Source: Diphasiastrum complanatum
Taxonomy: Eukaryota > Streptophyta > Lycopodiopsida > Lycopodiales > Lycopodiaceae
Direction of reading: 5' to 3'
Assembly: GCA_029204225.1 (NCBI GenBank)
Contig: CM055095.1
Coordinates: forward strand, 64,742,158-64,806,157
DNA length: 64,000 bases
Part shown: in pieces, positions 31,443 to 40,678 of the stretch
Position numbering within the stretch: position 1 is the first letter of the stretch
How the letters are laid out: every line of letters begins with the position of its first letter
Made by a program: the position numbers and the translations under genes
Notes under the pieces: generated by a model
The model's database searches: none
What the model saw: only the letters and a program-made list of their open reading frames with translations
Told to the model about the DNA's origin: nothing

Positions 31443-32179
31443 TGTGAAGAATTGAAAAAGATTATCTATGTTAGATATAGGGGTCTTATGCTTTTTACAT
31501 CAAGCATCTAGGTGTAGGATGTTGATAGGAATAAATTTGGCATAGATGGCAAATTATGAATTTCCACTTGTAATGCCACTATTGAGCCAAAATAGAGTAA
31601 GAGGCTAAACACTTGCTAATTAGAATGTAGACAAGTGTAAAGTTTTTGTTTGATGAATTCCAAGAGGTCCAATAGGATATAGAGGTGGAACCTTGTGAGG
31701 TCCAATAGGAAATTGAGGTGTGCTTGAATATAGTCCAATAGAATTAAGAGATGCATAGATCAATGATCCAATAGGATCAAGAGGTGACAAAATGTGGTCC
31801 AATCATAGTTAAGCATAGTGGTAGCTCGTGGACCTACTAGTATCATTGTACTCCTCATTTTGAAATCAATTGATTTGGTGATTTCATGGATTTTGTGAGT
31901 TTTTGGATTTCTAGCTTTCTCTCTCTACCCAAAAGCTCTTGATGTATTTTCTCCCTCTACCCAAGGAGAGCAGCTTGTTTTTACTTAGATTATTTTTTGA
32001 ATACTTCCCACACGTGTGAGTGAGAGTTGGAAGTGATTGAATGCATGTAGTAGTGTGTTTTTGCCATAGGATTCAAGATTGATCTTGAATCTTAATCTAG
32101 TCTTGATCTTGGTGCATCTACACACCTTAGGAGATCATAAGTACATGTAGTGGACAGTCCACATGTGTGAAAATCAACA
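31443..32179 (+). repeat. 5' LTR of young copia element
   Basis: 737 bp, TG...CA ends, a CACACGTGTG palindrome at 32009-32018. The second palindrome site near 32160 reads CACATGTGTG, a C-to-T change relative to the 3' LTR. Confidence 0.95.
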
Positions 32180-32191
32180 TGGTATCAGATC
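32180..32191 (+). other. primer-binding site, tRNA-iMet type
   Basis: TGGTATCAGATC directly abuts the 5' LTR. The plant copia consensus is TGGTATCAGAGC. Confidence 0.9.
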
Positions 32192-32935
32192 CTACCTAAG
32201 GTTACCATGCATTTTGATCCATCTAAGTGAAAAAATTTCATCAATCTTGAGCTAGAAATTGTCAAGACCCATTTTCCTAGGTATCTTGTTCAATCTTGGA
32301 TCAAAAGAGATCAAAAGGACATTGATTGGGTCTGACATGGTACTGTACGGAATCAGGTGGTCAGACACGCGTGAGGAACATCCAATTTCAGTTTGGAAGT
32401 TCTCTCTCATGTTTGATCCATTTATCTTGCTTGATAGCTTGTTTTGAAGCTATTTTTCTCTAGTTTTTGTTGCAATCAGTTTCATTCCATTTGGTTGAGC
32501 CAATCAAAAGTTATAAGATTTTGAAGAGGGTTAGGTAGGGCACCTAGACCTGGGTGGACACATTTGGTTTGGTCAAGAGATTGCTTGGTTGATCCAAAAT
32601 CACAGTTGTATGCTTGCCAATCTCATCTATATGTGATCTAGGCACTGTTTTGAGATCTTAGCCATTTTGTTTCATGCAATATCATTGTATTTGAGTCAAA
32701 TTTGGTTTCTTAGTGTATTTCACACGTGCTAAGAGTGTTGGATCCTAACTTTGCCTATACTCCATCATTTGATGTGAAATAGATCTTGTTTTAGAGAGAT
32801 TTGTGTAGCTAGTGAGAATCAATTCACAAATTGTTGTAAGATCTTTCATAGGAGGAGATAGTACTCAATTATTGGATCCTATTGAAAGTGTGTAACAACA
32901 TTTATTGTTCATCATCTGAGTTTTCTTCACTTCAA

Positions 32936-34102
32936 ATGTCCTCAATGGGTTCATCCTTGTTGGAACCAAGTGAAAGATTGACCACTTCAAATTATTCAAT
33001 TTGGAAAATGAGGATGGAGTCCATCTTGATCCTTCAAGACGTGATGGACATAGTTTTTGGCCTTGAAGAAGAACCACAAGCTCTTCAAGAGGTTCAAAAA
33101 TACAAAAAGAGAGCTAGGAGGGCTCTCCACTACATTAAGATGAATGTCTCTAATGAGATATTGAGGGAGATAGGTACTTGTACAACAGCCAAAGAAGCTT
33201 GGGATTGTCTCAAGACTATCTATGAGGCTAAGAATACCTCTAGGCTTCTCACTCTCAGGAATCAAATCTTTCAAAGTAGCCAAAAGAGTGATGAGAGTGC
33301 ATCTAGTTATGTTTTGAGAGTAAAAGATATTCATAGAGAGCTTGCTTGTATTGGTGATTCCATCAATCAAAATGAGCTAGTTCAAGTCATTCTCAATGGC
33401 TTGAGAAGTGAATTTGATAATCTTGTCCAATCCTATGCCATTAAGGAGGAGCTACCAAGTTTGGAGGCTCTCCAAAGTGTGCTAATTTCAGAAGAATCAA
33501 GACAAGAGTATAAGCTCTTGAGGATGGACAAGCTTTATCTCACTCATAATGATGGCAAAGCTCTTTTTGCCAAGGATAAGCACAAAGAGAGGAGCAAGAA
33601 CCAACATCAACAATCCTCAAGCAAGGACAAAGTCAAATCCAAAGACAAAGATGAGGAGGAAGATGATTCCTCTAATGCTTCATCATCCAAGCTCAAGAAG
33701 AAGAAGAAGATCAAGTGCTTTTATTGTGGCAAGAAAGGTCATTATGCCACCAATTGCTTCAAAAAGAAGAATCAACTCAAGCAAGCCAATATTACCAATG
33801 AGAAGGAAGACACTATTGCAAGTGATGGAGAGGGATCTCTTATGGTCTCTAGTTTCTCATCTACTCCTTTCAAGAAGGACGGCCTATGGTATATTGATAG
33901 TGGAGCCTCTTCACATATGTGTAGCTCCAAGGACTCTTTCTCTTCTATTGCACCTTATGATGGAGTGAAGAAATCAATATACACTGCAAATGATTTTGAA
34001 TGTCCTATTGAAGGCATAGGGAACATTCCCTTGAAGCTTGCATCCTCTAAAGTTCTTTCTCTCTCTAGAGTTCTTTATGTACCTAAGCTTACCATCTTGT
34101 GA
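32936..34102 (+). CDS. copia gag and protease
   Basis: The ATG at 32936 is chosen because MSSMGSSLLEPSERLTTSNY aligns with the gag start of the sister copy at 28666. The ORF could extend 18 codons upstream only with a non-ATG start. It encodes about 388 residues: gag UBN2-like domain (N-terminal 200), a Lys-rich linker, zinc knuckle CFYCGKKGHYATNC (about residue 265), and protease active site WYIDSGASSHMC (about 320). It ends at VLYVPKLTIL, where the family continues PKLTKNILSVGQ: a deletion brings in a TGA. Gag forms particles and binds RNA; protease cleaves the polyprotein. Confidence 0.93.
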   Translation: MSSMGSSLLEPSERLTTSNYSIWKMRMESILILQDVMDIVFGLEEEPQALQEVQKYKKRARRALHYIKMNVSNEILREIGTCTTAKEAWDCLKTIYEAKNTSRLLTLRNQIFQSSQKSDESASSYVLRVKDIHRELACIGDSINQNELVQVILNGLRSEFDNLVQSYAIKEELPSLEALQSVLISEESRQEYKLLRMDKLYLTHNDGKALFAKDKHKERSKNQHQQSSSKDKVKSKDKDEEEDDSSNASSSKLKKKKKIKCFYCGKKGHYATNCFKKKNQLKQANITNEKEDTIASDGEGSLMVSSFSSTPFKKDGLWYIDSGASSHMCSSKDSFSSIAPYDGVKKSIYTANDFECPIEGIGNIPLKLASSKVLSLSRVLYVPKLTIL

Positions 34103-36759
34103 ACAAGCTCTCTATGGAGGAATTATGGCATAGGAGGTTGGGACATCCCAACTACAAATCCATGCTCTCTATGATCAAAGAATCCAAAGCTATTGGCTTG
34201 CCAAAGTCATTCTCCAAGAAGATCAAGCCTTGTGAGGCTTGTGCTATTGCTAAATCTCACAAAAAGCCATTTACAAGATCTTCTATCAAAAGCAAGCATC
34301 CTTTGGAGTTAATCCACTCGGATGTGCATTTCTCATCAACTACAAGCAAGGGAGGAGCCACTTGTTTTGTTACTTTCATTGATGATTACACAAGATTCAC
34401 TTGGATATATCTTCTTGCTTCAAAATCTATGGTGTTTGATCATTTCCTTATTTTCAAAGCTTATGTAGAGAAGCAATTCTCATTCAAGATTAAAGCTCTT
34501 AGAAGTGATGGAGGTGGTGAATATATCTCCAATAAATTTCAAGACTTTTGTGAGCTTGAAGGCATTAAAAGAGAGTTTTCTTGTGCCTACTCTCCATCTC
34601 AAAATGGAGTGGCCGAGAGAAAGAATAGATCTCTATGTGAATGTGCAAAATCTATGAGAATTGAGGCATCTTTGCCCAAAGATTTTTGGGGAGAAGCCAT
34701 TAATTGTGCAAATTATCTTTGCAATAGGCTCCCACATACAGCTCTTGGAGGAAAGTCACCATATGAAATCTTATTTTTGAAGAAGCCTAAGGTTGATCAC
34801 CTTAGAGTTTTTGGATGCTTATGCTTTGTCCATATTCCCTTGGAAACAAGGAAGAAGGAAGATCCTAGTGCATGCAAAGGGATCATGGTTGGATACTCAT
34901 CCACCAAGAAGGCCTATAGAGTCTTTATACTCTCTACTTCTCAAGTTATTGAAAGTAGAGATGTTGTCTTTCATGAAGATCAACACTCATCATTTGAAGA
35001 GGCTGAGATCAAGAAATCTATGGATGCATCATCAATTATTGATTTTGAAGACAATCATGATGTGATGGGGTCGAGATTTGAAGAAGACTCTCCTCGGATT
35101 TTTTCACCAAGAAGATCCATGAGAGATAGATCCGAGCCTAAGAGGCTCTCATACGTTGACAAAGGCAAACAAGTGGATCTTGATTCCACTAATTATGTTT
35201 TTTATGTCTCTCATGAAGAGCCAAAGAATGTACAAGAGGCACTCAATACCAAGGAGTGGTATGATGCCATGAAGCAAGAGTATGATGCATTGATCACCAA
35301 CAATACTTGGGAGCTTGTGGATCCTCCTTCCAACAAGCATGTGATTGGTTGCAAGTGGGTATTTCGGATCAAGTTCAATCATGATGGCACCATCAACAAG
35401 CATAAAGCAAGATTATGTGCCAAAGGATTTGCTCAAATCCATGGTCTTGATTATGAGGAGACCTTTGCACCCGTTGCAAAGATGGTGACAATAAGAATTC
35501 TTATTTCTCTTGCTTGTTTTTTCAAGTGGAAGGTGTTCCAATTAGATGTATCCAATGATTTTCTAAATGGTTATCTTGAGGAGGAGATCTATATGGAACA
35601 ACCTCAAGGATTCATCAAGGATGAGTCCAAAGTGTGCTTGCTCTTCAAAAGTCTTTATGGACTCAAGCAAGCACCAAGATCATGGTATTCAAGACTTAAC
35701 TCTTTCCTTATCTCACTAGGATTTACTCTTAGTGACTATGATCCTTCCATGTATCTAAAGTTTGTTGATAGCAATATTGTCATTCTTCTAATTTATGTTG
35801 ATGACATTATTCTTTGTGGAAGTTGTATCAAGCTAGTTGATGAAACCAAGCTAGCACTTGGATGTGGGTTTAAAATGCAAGATCTAGGAGAGATACATTA
35901 CATCCTAGGCCTAGAAATTGATTTTTATGAAAATCATGTCTTTATATGCCAATCTAGATATGCTCACTCTATGTTGAAAAAATCTCATATGGAAAATTCT
36001 AAGAGCATAGATACTCCAATGGAGCAAATTGTAAAAGATCCTAATAAAGGTGATGAAAGATCCTTTGAGGACATCACACTTTTTAGGAGTCTTGTAGGCT
36101 CCTTGATTTGGCTTACCATTACTAGGCCCGATCTTAGTTTTTGTGTGCACAAATTGAGTCAATTTATGCAAGAACCTAAGATCCATCATTGGAAGATGGC
36201 CAAGAGGATTTTAAGATATGTATCTTCATCTTGTGATTATGGTCTACTCTATAAAAGTGAAGATCTATCCATTATTGGCTACTCGGATTCGGACTTTGCA
36301 AGTGACAAAATGGATCGAAAGTCTATTAGTGCATACACTATCTTTCTTGGAGGCAATCTAATATCTTGGCTTTCCAAAAAGCAAGATACTATATCTCTCT
36401 CTTCATGTGAGGCCGAGTACAAAGCACTCACTACAACTACCAAAGAAGTGCTTTGGATCAAGAGGTTATTAATGGAACTAAAGTGCATCAAGGAGGATGA
36501 TCTACCAATGATCAAGTGTGATAACATCTCGGCCCAAGCTCTTGCCAATAATCCCATATTTCATGCAAGAAGCAAGCACATAGAAGTGGCACACCATTTT
36601 GTGAGAGAAAAGCTTATTGGAGGAGAAATCTATTTGGAGCATGTCAACTCGTCCTCTTGTATTGCCGATCTACTCACCAAGCCTTTGAGCAAAAGTGCTT
36701 TCATCAAGCATAGATCTAATCTTGGAGTTATATCAAGATCAATGCTCAAATCTTCATAG
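34099..36759 (+). CDS. copia integrase, reverse transcriptase and RNase H
   Basis: 886 codons with no ATG at the start; the frame is entered through the deletion. Gag-pre-integrase finger LWHRRLGHPN...CEACAIAKSH (residues 10-55). Integrase core with IHSDVHF, FIDDYTRFTW, RSDGGGEY and SPSQNGVAERKN (the D,D,E residues visible). RT with NTWELVDPPSNK, KWVFRIKFN, FQLDVSNDFLNG (usually TAFLNG) and the catalytic YVDD box. RNase H with SLSSCEAEYKALT and a terminal SKHIEVAHHFVRE. It ends at a TAG just before the polypurine tract. Catalytic motifs look intact, so it could supply function if fused in frame, but as written it lacks a start. Confidence 0.93.
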   Translation: MNKLSMEELWHRRLGHPNYKSMLSMIKESKAIGLPKSFSKKIKPCEACAIAKSHKKPFTRSSIKSKHPLELIHSDVHFSSTTSKGGATCFVTFIDDYTRFTWIYLLASKSMVFDHFLIFKAYVEKQFSFKIKALRSDGGGEYISNKFQDFCELEGIKREFSCAYSPSQNGVAERKNRSLCECAKSMRIEASLPKDFWGEAINCANYLCNRLPHTALGGKSPYEILFLKKPKVDHLRVFGCLCFVHIPLETRKKEDPSACKGIMVGYSSTKKAYRVFILSTSQVIESRDVVFHEDQHSSFEEAEIKKSMDASSIIDFEDNHDVMGSRFEEDSPRIFSPRRSMRDRSEPKRLSYVDKGKQVDLDSTNYVFYVSHEEPKNVQEALNTKEWYDAMKQEYDALITNNTWELVDPPSNKHVIGCKWVFRIKFNHDGTINKHKARLCAKGFAQIHGLDYEETFAPVAKMVTIRILISLACFFKWKVFQLDVSNDFLNGYLEEEIYMEQPQGFIKDESKVCLLFKSLYGLKQAPRSWYSRLNSFLISLGFTLSDYDPSMYLKFVDSNIVILLIYVDDIILCGSCIKLVDETKLALGCGFKMQDLGEIHYILGLEIDFYENHVFICQSRYAHSMLKKSHMENSKSIDTPMEQIVKDPNKGDERSFEDITLFRSLVGSLIWLTITRPDLSFCVHKLSQFMQEPKIHHWKMAKRILRYVSSSCDYGLLYKSEDLSIIGYSDSDFASDKMDRKSISAYTIFLGGNLISWLSKKQDTISLSSCEAEYKALTTTTKEVLWIKRLLMELKCIKEDDLPMIKCDNISAQALANNPIFHARSKHIEVAHHFVREKLIGGEIYLEHVNSSSCIADLLTKPLSKSAFIKHRSNLGVISRSMLKSS

Positions 36760-36777
36760 ATAATTTTTTAGGAGGAG

Positions 36778-37515
36778 TGTGAAGAATTGAAAAAGATTAT
36801 CTATGTTAGATATAGGGGTCTTATGTTTTTTACATCAAGCATCTAGGTGTAGGATGTTGATAGGAATAAATTTGACATAGATGGCCAATTATGCATTTCC
36901 ACTTGTAATGCCACTATTGAGCCAAAATAGAGTAAGAGGCTAAACACTTGCTAATTAGAATGTAGACAAGTGTAAAGTTTTTGTTTGATGAATTCCAAGA
37001 GGTCCAATAGGATATAGAGGTGGAACCTTGTGAGGTCCAATAGGAAATTGAGGTGTGCTTGAATATAGTCCAATAGAATTAAGAGGTGCATAGATCAATG
37101 ATCAAATAGGACCAAGAGGTGACAAAATGTGGTCCAATCATAGTTAAGCATAGTGGTAGCTCGTGGACCTACTAGTATCATTGTACTCCTCATTTTGAAA
37201 TCAATTGATTTGGTGATTTCATGGATTTTGTGAGTTTTTGGGCTTTCTAGCTTTCTCTCTCTACCCGAAAGCTCTTGATGCATTTTCTCTCTCTACCCGA
37301 GGAGAGCAGCTTGTTTTTACTTAGATTATTTTTTGAATACTTTCCACACGTGTGAGTGAGAGTTGGAAGTGATTGAATGCATGCAGTAGTGTGTTTTTGC
37401 CATAGGATTCAAGATTGATCTTGAATCTCAATCTAGTCTTGATCTTGGTGCATCTACACACCTTAGGAGATCACAAGTACATGTAGTGGACAGTCCACAC
37501 GTGTGAAAATCAACA
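36778..37515 (+). repeat. 3' LTR of young copia element
   Basis: 738 bp, about 97.5 percent identical to the 5' LTR by hand count. CACACGTGTG palindromes at 37345-37354 and 37496-37505. Confidence 0.95.
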
Positions 37516-37520
37516 TAAAT

Positions 37521-37979
37521 CCATTGCATGCAAGCACTAAAAGTTCTGATTCAAGTCAAACATGGCTTCCATAGCCCATTTATGGTCCAAAAATCCCAAT
37601 TTTTGGTCCAAAATCGCTATCTAATCAACCTTTTGACTATTCAACCAACATGCAATCATTAAATTCTGTAATTAATGACTGTAAAACAACAAGTACAATT
37701 TGAAAAACGTACTACACCATACCTATAATCATTTCCTTGCAAAAACCATCAATTCTAGGTGAAAAACTCACTAAATTCATAAAAAATCCAATGATTTCCT
37801 TCAAAATTCATGGAACAAATCCACAATTATGATCTTTAGACTGAAAGTACACCAAGTATCTGAGAATCCACCTACTTGAAATTGAATTCCAACACCTGGA
37901 AGAAGAAGCAAAGAGCTACACCAAAAGAACTGCAAAATCCAAGATCCTCAAGCTCCACCTCCTGGTAGATGTGATCCAA
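37521..37979 (-). other. gypsy leader region, no coding seen
   Basis: Lies downstream (minus strand) of the LTR and primer-binding site at 37980-38479 and is interrupted by the young copia insertion. No gag frame is visible. Confidence 0.5.
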
Positions 37980-37991
37980 GCTCTGATACCA
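37980..37991 (-). other. primer-binding site, tRNA-iMet type
   Basis: The minus strand reads TGGTATCAGAGC, an exact match to the plant iMet site, one base beyond the LTR end. Confidence 0.9.
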
Positions 37992-37992
37992 C

Positions 37993-38479
37993 TGTAAGAA
38001 TCACCAAGTGAAGATCTACAGGATTCCAATCACATGAAAACCAAAAGGACACCTGTGGAGCATGAACCACCCAACCAATATGGAGAGGCTAGTCAATACC
38101 CTAACCAATCCACCCCCAAGCCACAGTGAAGAACACAAGAGAGTAGAGGAAGAACTGGCTCAAGAATCACAATTCACAATAGGAGGATGGGCGAGTTTCC
38201 ACTAGACCTATTCTCTCAAGAGAGAGAGAATATTCTCTTTAGGATTCCCATGCAACCTAAATTGAGCTATTGATCTCCTATTCTTGCATTAAAGCAGTCT
38301 TTACCATGCATGTGCTCCTATGTCCAATTATAGGTCTGGGCCCTCATGTGATTATTAATTATTTAATACGACCACGTCCGGAATGACGTAGCATAACTAA
38401 TAACCACATACAACTGGAGTGACCGGCTATCCACGTCAGGAATAATTCCGATTCCCTTGTACAGGACATGGACATAACA
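37993..38479 (-). repeat. gypsy LTR (5' LTR, minus strand)
   Basis: 487 bp, minus strand starts TGTTATGTCCATGTCC and ends GATTCTTACA, followed by the primer-binding site. It shares many blocks with the chromovirus LTRs at 7933 and 10805 (GTCCATGTC, GAATAGGAG, AACTCGCCCATC, TCTTCACTTGG), so it is the same LTR family on the opposite strand. It guided the 3' end placement of the 10805 LTR. Confidence 0.87.
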
Positions 38480-38811
38480 TGGCACCTCCTTATGACTTTT
38501 CAAAAACTGACTTTAAAAATAGGGCACTGGCCCAAATTTGTTTTTAACAACTAACTTGGCCCCAACTTGCAATTTCAAAGTCAAGTTGGGCCCTATCTAC
38601 GGGTTTCTGCAACTCAAGATTTCGAAGAAGAAGGTTCTACCCGTATACACAAAGTAGAAGTTTGAAAAAAATTAGACAACATGGGAAATACTTGAGAAAA
38701 GATAAATTTTCAATTACTAATGTAAAAATGATACAGAAAACAACTAGTGAATTTGTGGATGTAGTTTGAAGTGCATGGGGGTGTATATCATATAACACAT
38801 TATATGGCAAG

Positions 38812-39168
38812 ATTTTGATGTTATACTACTATAGACAAATATGTGCAATTAATTTACATACTTTTGGTACCGATTTAGGTTATGTTTTTATGACATGTAG
38901 CACATATTACGGTATCATGCAACATTCTTTGCAAGAAATAGCGAGTCTTAGCATATGGTCATCGCAAGGAATGGAAAAATCTCATTGGCAAGCAAGAGTG
39001 GCATTTCATAAAAGTACACAACATGGTGGAACTAGCGCAAAGAACAACTATATACTACAACTTTTCCAATGGTTTTACAGAAGAATCCAAATTCATCATA
39101 ATACAAAATCGACGAATTATAAAAAAATTCAAAAAGCATGCAAATTTATACAAGCCAATAGGCAATAG
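38812..39168 (+). CDS. ORF with EKSHWQAR motif, unknown family, probably TE-derived
   Basis: A 117-codon frame with IWSSQGMEKSHWQARVAFHK, STQHGG and LQWFYRR-like text (QWFYRR). The spacing looks like a conserved protein core, and I have an impression of similar text in repetitive uncharacterised proteins, but I cannot name the family. It ends with TAG at 39166-39168. It converges tail-to-tail with the minus-strand exon ending at 39299. Confidence 0.35.
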   Translation: MLMLYYYRQICAINLHTFGTDLGYVFMTCSTYYGIMQHSLQEIASLSIWSSQGMEKSHWQARVAFHKSTQHGGTSAKNNYILQLFQWFYRRIQIHHNTKSTNYKKIQKACKFIQANRQ

Positions 39169-39298
39169 ACACAAAATGAGTTTTTGTATATTAAATGAAA
39201 ATTTTTACAGAGTACAATTGAGCAAAATCTACTCTGCTTCTGATACTTTCTCTAATGAAAGTTGCAACATTGAATCATGCAACAATTTTCTTCTTTAG

Positions 39299-39661
39299 TA
39301 TGGATCCAAGAGCTCATAGTTTTCATGCTTACTCAAATCAACGTAGGCAGCATACAATGCAAAATGAGATGATCTGAGCATGGAATTCACTTGTCCATAT
39401 CCTAAAATTTTAAGTGCAATAGTTTTCTTTACAAAAAATATTCTATGCACCTTATTAAAATTATGTCCTCCAAGAAAATGAGACAGTGCATTGATTGCCA
39501 TAATCATTGTCTCACCATGTTGATGAAACTTTGAATGGGCAACACTTATCTCATTATTCTTGAAGAACTTCAGATAATGTCCCAGTGCATGATCTCTTGA
39601 AAATTCTCCAACAGAAGATCTCTGCCCTCCTCGACGAATTGCGAAATCATCAAGGAAAATT
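39299..39661 (-). CDS. terminal exon of unknown gene (ILGYG motif)
   Basis: On minus, TTCATTTTAG|GAAGCA opens a 120-codon exon to TAA at 39301-39299: FLDDFAIRRGGQRSSVGEFS, then MIMAINALSHFLGGHNFNKV, then KILGYGQVNSMLRSSHFALY, ending LLDPY. No stops, balanced composition. The upstream exon (39849-39752) splices in at TGC|GTAAGT. A partial second copy lies at 24240-24481 (+). I do not recognise the domain. It may be a host gene or a transposon gene. Confidence 0.5.
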
Positions 39662-39751
39662 GCTTCCTAAAATGAAATTTTTTTAACGTAAGTTCCAATA
39701 TATAATCTGACATAACGAATCTACTAGTACATAATAAGATACAAAACTTAC

Positions 39752-39885
39752 GCATTCGGCTTTGTCTTCCTTGATTATTATCTCTCCATCAATATTATGT
39801 CCACCTTTCGATGTCAATATAGTTGGTGAATAGACAGTTGGTTTTGGAAAACCAAGCTGATTTTGAATTATGAGAACTTCTCTTC
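39752..39885 (-). CDS. penultimate exon of the ILGYG gene
   Basis: Minus frame VLIIQNQLGFPKPTVYSPTI, then LTSKGGHNIDGEIIIKED, ending with the donor TGC|GTAAGT at about 39752. The start may be at a CTGAAG acceptor near 39885. Earlier minus-strand patches (40370-40290 with Ser-rich text; about 40185-40030; 40025-39960 with DYDADDLLLGVDD) also look like coding exons in changing frames, so the gene, or its ruins, extends to about 40370. Confidence 0.4.
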
Positions 39886-40678
39886 AGAAGGTAGACCATC
39901 TTCTTTATTGTGCATTTCCTCCACAAACATTTTCAAGCAATCTTTCCCTAATAAAACTCATCATTATTTACATCGTCAACACCAAGGAGAAGATCATCAG
40001 CATCATAATCGATTATATTCGAAAATTTTTAAGAGTCTCAGCCTTTGTGAAATAAAAAAAATCTGATATATCTGATAGTGTCAAAAATGAATTATTATCT
40101 ATATTATAAGTAGGCAATATGATAAGAGATTTATCAGAAGGAGAAAGGGTGTTGGTAGTTCTAGGACCAATAAACGATGCCCTATTTTGTGCAGAATCAA
40201 AATCTTTACAATCATCTAAACTAATGCTCGTATCAATATTTTTTTTTTATATCTATAGTTTTTGACTTTTCAGATTTTGTACCACTAGAAGAAGCAACTT
40301 CAGAAGTAGAAGGGTCAGCTTTTGAATCGTCAGAAATATTTAACAAAAGAAAAAAAATAAATACAGACTAAAACTCTACAAATCTACATTTTCTATTGTG
40401 AATTGGACAAAATAACACTTGCTTGCTGCTCCTTTAACCTTACTTGAGTTTAATGCAAAAACAGATCCATGACATCTTTGCCAAATAACCTTCCTTTGAT
40501 GCTCTTGACTAGCTCCAAATTGCCACCTCTCCTTTTGTGTTGTTGAAGCCCTTTGAGACCAACCTCTTGATCTTCCTCTTGACCATCAAAGTCATTGAAT
40601 TTTTTTTTTTTTCAGATCCATTACTTGCTTTTCCATCATGAAAACCATGAGAACCAATATCCACTTGCATAGCATCAT

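Larger units (their letters stand above)
31443..37515 (+). mobile_element. young Ty1/copia retrotransposon, 6.07 kb, near-complete
   Basis: LTRs at 31443-32179 and 36778-37515 start TGTGAAGAATTG and end ATCAACA. They are flanked by perfect 5-bp target duplications TAAAT (31438-31442 and 37516-37520). The primer-binding site TGGTATCAGATC follows the 5' LTR at 32180, and the polypurine tract AGGAGGAG precedes the 3' LTR. Gag-protease (32936-34102) and integrase-RT-RNase H (34099-36759) are open. The two frames are offset by a deletion that removes about 80-100 codons between protease and the gag-pre-integrase domain. I count about 18 LTR differences, nearly all transitions (about 2.5 percent), so it is fairly recent. 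It is non-autonomous unless complemented. Confidence 0.95.

Noticed and set aside
31600-31802. 60-codon minus ORF in the 5' LTR
   Set aside because: It lies in LTR sequence with GGTCCAATAGGA-type phrases. The equivalent frame in the 3' LTR is broken.
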